A DNA stretch of 6,749 bases from Campylobacteraceae bacterium (GTDB lineage: Bacteria; Campylobacterota; Campylobacteria; Campylobacterales; Sulfurovaceae), in NCBI GenBank assembly GCA_026986355.1, contig JALSOO010000190.1, positions 1 through 6,749 on the forward strand. The letters are read 5' to 3'. Under the pieces are notes generated by a model that was given only the letters and a program-made list of their open reading frames with translations, was not told where the DNA came from and made no database searches. Of the stretch, positions 1 to 5,996 are shown piece by piece (position 1 is the first letter of the stretch; the number at the start of each line of letters is the position of its first letter). Both the position numbers and the translations under genes were made by a program.

Positions 1-631
1 TTATATTATCACTCATAGTAGCAAACTTCTTTATAGAGTTATTTGCATTAGATAAAATCTCATGAATAGTCCTATTGTCATCTTTGGAGATAGAGGCTAA
101 GAGCTTAGAGAACTCATTTAAGTTATCCAATGTAGATTTAATATTCTCTTTTCCACCACTATCTAAAATATCACGAATATCTTTTACCAAAAGACCTATC
201 TGATTAAAAGCTCTATCTGCTGATGTTGAAGCATCTCCAATTGATGATACCTTCTCCTCTTTTGATAGTAAAGCATTCTTCTCTAAAATATTATTAGATT
301 TACCAGGTCGTATATCTAAAAATTTTCCACCCAAAAGTGAATCTTGAGATATAATAATAGTTGAATCTTTTGGTATTTTAATACCCTCATTAATCATTAA
401 ATGAGCCATAACATCATTGTTTTTCAATGAAACTTCTTTTACATATCCAATATTAACACCTTTAAGTTTTACCTTAGCTTTCTCTTTTAATCCTGAACCA
501 TCTTTAATCACAGCTACAAGAGGATATGACTTTTTAAATAGATTATCAAAACTACTTAATTGCGTCAGTAGAGCAAAAAGAAAAAAGAGTGACAATGTAA
601 TAAAGAGACCAACCTTGGCTTCTGTTTTCAT
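1..631 (-). CDS. MlaD/MCE-family lipid-transport protein, N-terminal part (C-terminus beyond window)
   Basis: The frame starts at the ATG at 631-629 and runs open for 210 codons off the left edge, so the C-terminus is missing. Residues 1-6 are short and polar and are followed by one hydrophobic segment at about 7-25, as in an inner-membrane anchor with the rest in the periplasm. Residues 36-110 match the MCE/MlaD domain: GVNIGYVKEV at 58-67 and SLLGGKFLDIRPG at 98-110 are the typical landmarks. Residues from about 135 look helical and would form the start of the post-MCE helical region. Family members are the periplasmic substrate-binding part of Mla-type ABC systems that move phospholipids between the membranes. 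The start follows the lptD stop by 3 nt, and an AAAAGG ribosome site (647-642) lies inside the end of lptD, which suggests translational coupling. No permease or ATPase partner is visible here. The family call is firm; the exact substrate and whether it is a true mlaD orthologue are inference. Confidence 0.9.
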   Translation of the reverse strand, partial: MKTEAKVGLFITLSLFFLFALLTQLSSFDNLFKKSYPLVAVIKDGSGLKEKAKVKLKGVNIGYVKEVSLKNNDVMAHLMINEGIKIPKDSTIIISQDSLLGGKFLDIRPGKSNNILEKNALLSKEEKVSSIGDASTSADRAFNQIGLLVKDIRDILDSGGKENIKSTLDNLNEFSKLLASISKDDNRTIHEILSNANNSIKKFATMSDNI

Positions 632-634
632 ATT

Positions 635-2701
635 TTATCTACCTTTTGAAGAGAATTCTTGATTTTGTTCTATACCACCAAATGGATTAAGTGTTAATTC
701 AAAATAAATCTTATTATTCTTAAATGAATCTTCAAGATTTGGTATACTCTCTTGTCCAAAAGAGAGTTTTGCACCCCAACACTTCTGTCGATGACTCCAA
801 CCTAACTCCCATTTATGATTAAAATCTTGTTTTAAATCATAATCATAATCAAAGAACCATTGATTATAACGATTATAATTATTGACAAATGAACTATGTA
901 TAAAACTTGTTACTCTATTTTTATCTATAAAATCATTATTATAAAAATGTGTTAATATTATATCATAGTTGCTTTGATTATAACTAAGTGTAGTAGTTAA
1001 AGAGTGAATTTTATCTTTATCTAAAGAATAAAAAAAGTTTGAATATAGCCCAAATGATTCTCCATTATAAGAGAACTCATTATTAATATCTCCTTTGTCT
1101 AAAGTCTCATTAGGATACTCAATCCATGAGAGTCTATGAAAAAAGTTTAAATCTAACCCTTTATCATAAAAATATTGACTTAAACCCATTGATAGACTCT
1201 CTCTTTGGGTCTGTGTAGCAAAAAGCTCCTTTTGGTTCTCATTTAAGTTACTATAGGAAGTTGGAGATTCATTTTCTAAACTAGGTTTAGTATATATAAT
1301 TGATGGGTGTATAGTATGTATATTTCCATCATACGATTTGATTAAATCACTTGATAGTTCTATGGTATGATAGTTTCTATAATATCTGTAACTTTTACTT
1401 TTATACCCTAAATTAGAAAAAAAGACATCTGAAAGATATAGATTTTCAGATAGAGAAAAGTCTAAATAGTCATTAAAAAATGAGTCATGAAAAGTGATAG
1501 GTAGGTTAAACTCTGTTTGAGTCGCCCTACTCCCCTTTTTTCTAGTATAATTATGTACTTTTGCATCAAAAGAGTAGAAAAGCTGATTGACAAACAGCTC
1601 ATTGAGATAGTGATGATAGTGAAGTGTAGGTAACTCTTGTAGCGTCTCTACATTGCTTTTTTTACTTGTATCTATATATATTTTGGAATAGAGTCCCAAA
1701 TAGTTCTCTTCATTATAGCCAAAAGCATTAAATCTGGACTCGATTAAATTTGAGTTGACCAATGAAGAGGCTGATTTTTTTTGTAGATTTAGATACTCCA
1801 AATCACTTAAATAGGTAGAGTTTAGATACAATCCACTCTGATATGAATCAAATAAATCACTTTTTGGTAGGAAATCTGTTGAGCTATATTGAAGTTCAAA
1901 ACCATAATGTTCTATATTTAAACCTGTATCATTAGAGTAGCCTCTAAAATTTTTAAAATATCCTGTTCTTACTAATCCAGATGAGTGGTTAGAATCTACA
2001 TATCGTGCCGTAATATGCCCACCATAACCTCTACTTGTGCGTATCTGTGGATTAAACTCCATATCAAAACTGTTTGTAGGGGCATAAAAATAGGGTTGTT
2101 CATAGACAAATCCATCTTTTTGAGAGAGTTGAAATGTAGGGAAAAGTAGTCCAGATGTTCTTTTATTAATGGTAGGAAATCCCATATAAGGAAGATATAA
2201 AATAGTCGTATCCAAAAAACGGACTCGTGCATCTTTTAGAGTTATAAACTCCCTATTTTTTCTAAAGTGTGCCTCTGCGAACTCAATAGTCCAATCGGGA
2301 TTTTTCTTGTTACAAGAGGAGAGCTTAGAGTTAAATATCTGATAGTGTTCTCTATCTCTAGTTGCTTTATTTGCTTCTATCCATAAATCTTGTTCTGTTG
2401 TAATTAAGAGTTTTTTAAACTCAACACTTTTACTCTTGGTGTTGATAACAAGTTCATCAGAAGAGGCTCTATTCTCCTCCTTACCCAACATCTCAACATG
2501 CCCATTTAGAGTCAATAGTGAACTCTTTTTATCATAAGTGGCACGATTAGATTGAAGTAAATCTCCATTATAGAGAATCAAAACATCTCCACTAGCTTTT
2601 AGATAATCTTTGGTAGCTGTAACATTTTGTGCAAAAACTTCTATTTGTTCTTTGGAAAAGAGAGATAGTGTAAAAATAGTAATAAATAATATATAACGCA
2701 T
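635..2701 (-). CDS. lptD: LPS-assembly protein LptD (outer-membrane LPS translocon)
   Basis: This 688-residue protein is the outer-membrane beta-barrel that inserts lipopolysaccharide into the outer leaflet, normally with LptE, at the end of the Lpt bridge. Residues 1-16 look like a signal peptide. About 20-110 form an OstA/LptA-like domain (ASGDVLILYNGD, then LTLNGHVEMLG). The barrel follows, with the family landmarks RTSGLLFPTF (181-190), PYFYAPTNSFDMEFNPQ (203-219), CWGAKLSF (641-648) and a terminal LNPFGGIE (671-678). It has only two cysteines, C130 (before NKKNPDW) and C641. This allows one disulfide between the N-terminal domain and the barrel, whereas E. coli LptD has four cysteines. 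It is somewhat shorter than E. coli LptD (784 residues), as expected for this group. The ATG at 2701 has an AGGAG site (2710-2706) 4 nt upstream. It lies 49 nt after purD and 3 nt before the mlaD-like gene. No lptE is visible in the window. Confidence 0.95.
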   Translation of the reverse strand: MRYILFITIFTLSLFSKEQIEVFAQNVTATKDYLKASGDVLILYNGDLLQSNRATYDKKSSLLTLNGHVEMLGKEENRASSDELVINTKSKSVEFKKLLITTEQDLWIEANKATRDREHYQIFNSKLSSCNKKNPDWTIEFAEAHFRKNREFITLKDARVRFLDTTILYLPYMGFPTINKRTSGLLFPTFQLSQKDGFVYEQPYFYAPTNSFDMEFNPQIRTSRGYGGHITARYVDSNHSSGLVRTGYFKNFRGYSNDTGLNIEHYGFELQYSSTDFLPKSDLFDSYQSGLYLNSTYLSDLEYLNLQKKSASSLVNSNLIESRFNAFGYNEENYLGLYSKIYIDTSKKSNVETLQELPTLHYHHYLNELFVNQLFYSFDAKVHNYTRKKGSRATQTEFNLPITFHDSFFNDYLDFSLSENLYLSDVFFSNLGYKSKSYRYYRNYHTIELSSDLIKSYDGNIHTIHPSIIYTKPSLENESPTSYSNLNENQKELFATQTQRESLSMGLSQYFYDKGLDLNFFHRLSWIEYPNETLDKGDINNEFSYNGESFGLYSNFFYSLDKDKIHSLTTTLSYNQSNYDIILTHFYNNDFIDKNRVTSFIHSSFVNNYNRYNQWFFDYDYDLKQDFNHKWELGWSHRQKCWGAKLSFGQESIPNLEDSFKNNKIYFELTLNPFGGIEQNQEFSSKGR

Positions 2702-2705
2702 TTAT

Positions 2706-2710
2706 CTCCT
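2706..2710 (-). promoter_or_regulatory. lptD ribosome binding site
   Basis: AGGAG lies 4 nt before the ATG at 2701, in the short gap after purD. It is the clearest Shine-Dalgarno sequence in the window and fixes the lptD start just ahead of the signal peptide. Confidence 0.75.
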
Positions 2711-2728
2711 ATTAGATTTTATGATTTA

Positions 2729-2750
2729 TAGTAGCCACAAAGGGCTACTA
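2729..2750 (-). other. Stem-loop in the purD-lptD gap
   Basis: Read on the minus strand, TAGTAGCC, a 6-nt loop CTTTGT, and GGCTACTA form a perfect 8-bp hairpin that begins directly after the purD stop codon. The sequence after it (TAAATCATAAAATC) has no run of T, so it is not a canonical intrinsic terminator. It could be a weak terminator or attenuator that lowers lptD expression relative to purD, or an mRNA 3'-end/processing element. The stem is seen directly; its function is inferred. Confidence 0.5.
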
Positions 2751-4022
2751 CTAGAGTGCTTGATAAGCAATATCAGTACGACACTGTTTTCCTGCGAAAT
2801 GAACTTGACCAACTAGAAGATAGGCTCTCTGTTGAGCCTCTGCAATCGTATCTCCTAGACCAACACATACAAGAACCCTACCTCCTGTAGCATAGAGTTT
2901 CCCCTCATCTCCACGTGTTACACCTGCATAAGAGATGTGTGCATGTTCTGCAAAAATCTCATCATGAACAATATCATCTACAATAATTTCAGCTGGAGCA
3001 GAGCTTTTATAAGGGTAATCTTTTGATGCCATAACCACACCAACAGCATATTTATCATAAAACTCAATCTCTAAACTCTTTAGGTCATTTGTAGCACCCT
3101 TATAGAATAAATCTAATAGAGAAGATTTAATAAGTGGCATCAACTCTTCACACTCTGGGTCTCCAAAACGCACATTATATTCAAGTACAATTGGTTCATT
3201 ATCCACCACCATTACACCGATAAAGAGAACACCTTTAAATGGCATTCCCTCTGCTTTCATACCCTCTAATGTTGGCACAATTACACGCTCATCAAGCTTT
3301 TTATATATCTCATCATTTACCAAAGGAGTTGGAGCATACGCACCCATACCACCTGTATTTGGACCTTTATCCTCATTTAATAGACGTTTATGGTCTTGTG
3401 CAGCAGGGAGAACTACATAATCCTCTCCATCACACAGAGCAAATACCGATAGTTCATAACCATCTAAAAACTCCTCTACAACAATTGATTTACCTGCATC
3501 TCCAAAAGAGTCTCCTGAGAGCATCTCTCCTACAGCTTTTTTAGCTTCATCATGAGTTTGAGCGATAATTACACCTTTACCACCACAAAGCCCATCAGCC
3601 TTGACAACAATAGGAGCATCTAGTGTCATAATAAATCTATACGCATCTTCGATAGAGTCTGTCTCAATATATTTAGCAGTAGGAACATTATGACGAGCCA
3701 AGAAGTTTTTCATAAATATTTTAGAACCCTCTAGTTGAGAAGCTTCTGCAGAAGGGCCAAAGATATTTAACCCTCTAGCCTCAAAAACATCAACAATCCC
3801 AGCAACCAAAGGGGCTTCTGGACCAACAATAGTAAGCTCTATATTATTCTTTTCACAAAAATCAGCCAAAGCATTAAAATCAGATATATCTAAATTCTCC
3901 CCCAACTCATCTGTAGCACCATTTCCTGGGGCAAAATATAATCTATCAACTTTTTCATCTTTTTTAAGAGCCATTCCTATAGAGTACTCTCGTCCACCTG
4001 CACCAATTATTAAAACATTCAC
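2751..4022 (-). CDS. purD: Phosphoribosylamine--glycine ligase (GAR synthetase)
   Basis: This cytoplasmic enzyme joins 5-phosphoribosylamine and glycine with ATP to give GAR, the second step of de novo purine synthesis. I chose the GTG at 4022, giving 423 residues starting MNVLIIGAGGREYS, the usual PurD N-terminus. GGAG at 4035-4032 lies 9 nt upstream. An in-frame ATG at 4040 would add six residues (MMEKLQ) but has no ribosome site and only a very short leader after the predicted transcription start. Numbered from the GTG, landmarks are the N-domain glycine loop GAGGREYS (7-14), GPEAPLVAG (67-75), the ATP-grasp KADGLCGGKG (141-150), DHKRLLNEDKGPNTGGMGAY (210-229), the metal-site region EYNVRFGDPE (281-290), and the C-domain ATGGRVL (378-384). 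It is full length with no missing motif. It has its own -10 box and lies downstream of the 6S-like RNA. Three in-frame TAG codons end the gene (2753-2745). Confidence 0.96.
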   Translation of the reverse strand: MNVLIIGAGGREYSIGMALKKDEKVDRLYFAPGNGATDELGENLDISDFNALADFCEKNNIELTIVGPEAPLVAGIVDVFEARGLNIFGPSAEASQLEGSKIFMKNFLARHNVPTAKYIETDSIEDAYRFIMTLDAPIVVKADGLCGGKGVIIAQTHDEAKKAVGEMLSGDSFGDAGKSIVVEEFLDGYELSVFALCDGEDYVVLPAAQDHKRLLNEDKGPNTGGMGAYAPTPLVNDEIYKKLDERVIVPTLEGMKAEGMPFKGVLFIGVMVVDNEPIVLEYNVRFGDPECEELMPLIKSSLLDLFYKGATNDLKSLEIEFYDKYAVGVVMASKDYPYKSSAPAEIIVDDIVHDEIFAEHAHISYAGVTRGDEGKLYATGGRVLVCVGLGDTIAEAQQRAYLLVGQVHFAGKQCRTDIAYQAL

Positions 4023-4031
4023 TTGCAACTT

Positions 4032-4035
4032 CTCC
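4032..4035 (-). promoter_or_regulatory. purD ribosome binding site (decides the GTG start)
   Basis: GGAG, within TGGAGAAG, lies 9 nt upstream of the GTG at 4022. It lies inside the extra codons that an ATG start at 4040 would require. Together with the family-typical N-terminus that begins at the GTG, this argues against the ATG. Confidence 0.65.
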
Positions 4036-4053
4036 ATCATTTTTATTAACGGA

Positions 4054-4059
4054 ATTATA
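4054..4059 (-). promoter_or_regulatory. purD promoter -10 box
   Basis: A perfect TATAAT preceded by GTG lies 32 nt upstream of the proposed GTG start. Initiation 7 nt downstream, at the A at about 4047, would give a roughly 25-nt leader that contains the GGAG site. No -35 box is evident, as is usual for housekeeping promoters in Campylobacterota. It allows purD, and probably lptD and the mlaD-like gene, to be transcribed independently of the RNA gene and hemD upstream. Confidence 0.6.
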
Positions 4060-4107
4060 CACTATTGATGATATATATTAGATTTAGAAAGAATAGGAGC
4101 TTTTAGA

Positions 4108-4161
4108 GGAAGAGAGAGATTAAGTTTAGTAAGCATAAAAATAGAAATTAAACTCTCTTCC
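4108..4161 (-). repeat. 9-bp inverted repeat in the purD leader-side spacer
   Basis: GGAAGAGAG (4108-4116) and CTCTCTTCC (4153-4161) are perfect inverted copies separated by 36 AT-rich bases. They lie between the 3' end of the 6S-like RNA and the purD -10 box. In an RNA reading through from the 6S gene they could pair. The loop is long and no T-run follows, so it is not a convincing terminator. No gene is supported between 4062 and 4189. Confidence 0.3.
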
Positions 4162-4189
4162 ATAATATTTTTTATATTTAAAGAGATTT

Positions 4190-4378
4190 AACCCAAATAG
4201 CCGTTCTGTATAAGGTCGGCCCTAAAAAGCCAACGGTGTAGGAGAGAGCAATCTTTAGGGGACAGCTCCTCGTATAGTCTAGCTACACTCAAACGGAGTC
4301 ACCCACACACCAATTAACTACATGTCCCACAATAGATAATGTTGGACCACAAAAAACAGTAGTCGAACTATTCAGGTT
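4190..4378 (-). ncRNA. ssrS: Probable 6S RNA (RNA polymerase-binding regulator)
   Basis: This protein-free stretch has a well-placed promoter and strong pairing. Taking A4378 as nt 1, nt 1-13 (AACCTGAATAGTT) pair without interruption with nt 177-189 (GGCTATTTGGGTT), counting G-U pairs, which closes a molecule of about 189 nt. The apical arm shows GGTGTG (68-73) with TACACC-type partners (139-144), CTCC (81-84) with GGAG (110-113), and GTGTAG (91-96) with CTATAC (102-107) around a 5-nt loop. Between the closing and apical stems are a largely unpaired 5' strand (about 35-67) and a small 3'-side hairpin, GTTGGC/GCCGAC (145-150/159-164). That matches the central-bubble layout by which 6S RNA mimics an open promoter and sequesters sigma70 holoenzyme. 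Size, fold and position beside purD support 6S. It lacks the landmark sequences of SRP RNA, RNase P RNA or tmRNA. No T-run follows, so the 3' end is probably made by processing. The exact ends are estimates. Confidence 0.78.
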
Positions 4379-4384
4379 GATGAA

Positions 4385-4393
4385 ATTATACCA
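4385..4393 (-). promoter_or_regulatory. Extended -10 promoter of the 6S-like RNA
   Basis: TGGTATAAT is a perfect extended -10 element ending 7 nt before A4378, which is exactly the first base of the closing helix of the RNA. An A-run (4401-4394) lies just upstream, and no -35 box is visible, as expected in this phylum. A second TATAAT (4417-4412) occurs about 27 nt further upstream and could be an additional start. Confidence 0.75.
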
Positions 4394-4441
4394 TTTTTTT
4401 TGGAAAATTTCATTATAAATTTGTGTTCTTATCTATTTTTT

Positions 4442-5095
4442 CTATTGAAATCCTACTATTAACTCTCTAGCTTTCCGTATACAAGCATCAATTAAAGCCT
4501 CATCAGCCACAACATACTCACAATAGTTAGGTAGATGCTCTTTGGTAGCATTTCCGATTAAAACAGCTATATAGGTACTATCCCACTCAAAGTTTTTGAA
4601 AAAGCAGTGGATAGTAGAGGGAGAGGTAAAGATGATAATGGAGTTTTTAGATGGTTTTTTATCTATGGGATACTCTTTACAAGAGGTTTTATAGATAATC
4701 TGCTCTTTAAGCTCAATATATGATTTAGCTAGATAGGCTTTAGAGTCAAAAGAGACTATTTCAGGTCTAAGATAGAGTATCTTTTTATCTCTAAAACTCT
4801 CTTTTATATCTTTGGCTAACTCTTTGCCATAAAACTTTTTTGGATTATGGATAACCTCTCCACCTAACTCCTCTATCTTAGATTTTGTTGCTTTTCCTAT
4901 GGCAATAGAGGGGTAGTTTTTCCAAGATTTATCTATCTCATTAGCCGATACAACAGCCTGTTTTGAAGTGAACATAAGAGTATCACAATAGGAGAAATCT
5001 ATACTCTTTTTTAATATAGAAAACTCTATCATGGGAAGAGAAATTGTTTCCTCTTTTTTTAGAGGAGATAGTAGATATATCTCTTTCTTTTTCAT
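4442..5095 (-). CDS. hemD: Uroporphyrinogen-III synthase
   Basis: This 217-residue cytoplasmic enzyme closes and inverts ring D of hydroxymethylbilane to give uroporphyrinogen III, the branch point to heme, siroheme and cobalamin. The family is poorly conserved, but the HemD landmarks are present in order: a first-domain MFTSKQAV (41-48), AIGKATKSKIEELG (65-78), an interdomain KILYLRPE (105-112), IIYKT (133-137), the second-domain IIIFTSPST (153-161) and VLIGNATKEHL (178-188). Length fits the family, and the two-lobed Rossmann-like layout is complete. The ATG at 5095 begins 2 nt after the stop of the transporter gene. There is no clear Shine-Dalgarno sequence in the A/T-rich stretch before it, so translation may depend on coupling to the upstream gene. 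No terminator is evident after the stop; the 6S promoter follows within about 50 nt. I am confident of the family. Confidence 0.87.
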   Translation of the reverse strand: MKKKEIYLLSPLKKEETISLPMIEFSILKKSIDFSYCDTLMFTSKQAVVSANEIDKSWKNYPSIAIGKATKSKIEELGGEVIHNPKKFYGKELAKDIKESFRDKKILYLRPEIVSFDSKAYLAKSYIELKEQIIYKTSCKEYPIDKKPSKNSIIIFTSPSTIHCFFKNFEWDSTYIAVLIGNATKEHLPNYCEYVVADEALIDACIRKARELIVGFQ

Positions 5096-5097
5096 AA

Positions 5098-5994
5098 TTA
5101 TTTTTTTGTAGCCATATAGTTATTAATCTCACTATCATCAAACGGGTCATAATGAGGGGTAATAATCCAAGGTTTATTAGGCTCTAGTGCCATAATCTCA
5201 TCTTCTATCATATCTGATATACGGTGTGCCTCTATCAGATATATATTTGGTTGAAGTACTAAATGAAACTCAATAAAATTGGTCGTTCCATCTGTTCTAG
5301 TCTTTAACCAATGAAATCCATTAACCTCTTTGTGTGAAGCAATAATCTTCTCTATTTTCTCTACCATATCCCTATCTAAAGCGTGGTCAAGTAGTATCAA
5401 GATACCCTCTTTGATTATATCATAGGCTGAATAGATAATATAGATACCAATTCCAAAACCAAAAATAGCATCAACAATCTCCCAACCAGTATAGTGTACA
5501 ACTCCCAATGCCAACAATATAACTCCATTTGACCATAAATCAGTCTGATAGTGCAAAGCATCTGATTTTATCACTAGATTATCTGTCTCTTTTGCTACAT
5601 GTAATAGATATTTAACTAAAGCAAACGTAACAATAATAGAGAGTATCATTACCCAAATTGCAGGAGATAAAAGAGCTGTAGATGTTCCATGGATAGACTT
5701 CTCTATAGCTACATAGATAATATAAAATCCCGAAATAGTAATAATCGTCCCCTCTATAACCCCTGCTATAGCTTGAACTTTTCCTTTACCATAATGAAAG
5801 TTCTCATCTGCTCTCTCTTCTGACTTCTTAATAGCAAAAAAGTTAAATATGGATATAAGGGTATCGAGTAGTGAATCTATAGCAGAAGCCAAAACAGCTA
5901 CTGAACCTGATGCTACACCTATAGCAAATTTGACGATTGTTAAAATAGTAGCTACCGTTGTGGCTACTACTGTTGCTCTTTTTTCTGGAGACAT
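5098..5994 (-). CDS. Cation diffusion facilitator transporter (FieF-like, Zn/Fe efflux)
   Basis: This 298-residue inner-membrane protein of the CDF family exports divalent metal by proton antiport. About six hydrophobic segments fall at 8-34, 36-54, 76-98, 111-131, 154-167 and 173-202, followed by a cytoplasmic domain from about 205. The metal-site residues are intact: D40 and D44 in SAIDSLLD (TM2), and H148 and D152 in ALHYQTDLWSNG (TM5). This DD-HD pattern is that of FieF/YiiP-like Zn/Fe transporters, as opposed to Mn-type members. HYGKGK (67-72) between TM2 and TM3, EAHRISD (255-261) and TPHYDP (279-284) fit the loop and C-terminal metal sites. The ATG at 5994 has AAAGGA (6005-6000) 5 nt upstream, overlapping the last codons of the preceding gene, which points to coupling. 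It sits between a DUF2130 gene and hemD with 2-nt gaps on both sides. The true substrate (zinc, iron, cadmium) cannot be settled from sequence. Confidence 0.93.
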   Translation of the reverse strand: MSPEKRATVVATTVATILTIVKFAIGVASGSVAVLASAIDSLLDTLISIFNFFAIKKSEERADENFHYGKGKVQAIAGVIEGTIITISGFYIIYVAIEKSIHGTSTALLSPAIWVMILSIIVTFALVKYLLHVAKETDNLVIKSDALHYQTDLWSNGVILLALGVVHYTGWEIVDAIFGFGIGIYIIYSAYDIIKEGILILLDHALDRDMVEKIEKIIASHKEVNGFHWLKTRTDGTTNFIEFHLVLQPNIYLIEAHRISDMIEDEIMALEPNKPWIITPHYDPFDDSEINNYMATKK

Positions 5995-5996
5995 TT

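Noticed and set aside
417..662. 81-codon open frame on the plus strand
   Set aside because: It lies antisense over the MlaD-like gene and the end of lptD, matches no family I recognise, and has no supporting ribosome site. It is a shadow of the coding strand.
1996..2232. 78-codon open frame on the minus strand
   Set aside because: It is in another frame within lptD, whose own protein is clearly conserved through this stretch.
3239..3544. 101-codon open frame on the plus strand, rich in His and Leu
   Set aside because: It is entirely antisense to the well-conserved purD ATP-grasp region. The His/Leu-rich composition is what reverse-reading of this coding sequence gives.
4062..4163. 33-codon open frame on the minus strand between the 6S-like RNA and purD
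   Set aside because: It has no Shine-Dalgarno sequence, low-complexity composition, no recognisable family, and ends just before the purD -10 box. It is better treated as spacer.
4190..4378. SRP RNA, RNase P RNA or tmRNA as alternatives for the structured RNA
   Set aside because: There is no SRP GGAA-tetraloop/symmetric-loop segment, no RNase P conserved cores such as GAGGAAAGUC, and no tRNA-like ends or tag reading frame. The overall hairpin with a central asymmetric region fits 6S best.
4385..4441. Intrinsic terminator of hemD
   Set aside because: The T-run at 4394-4401 lies on the plus strand, giving an A-run on the coding strand of hemD, and no GC-rich stem precedes it. It is part of the AT-rich upstream region of the RNA promoter.
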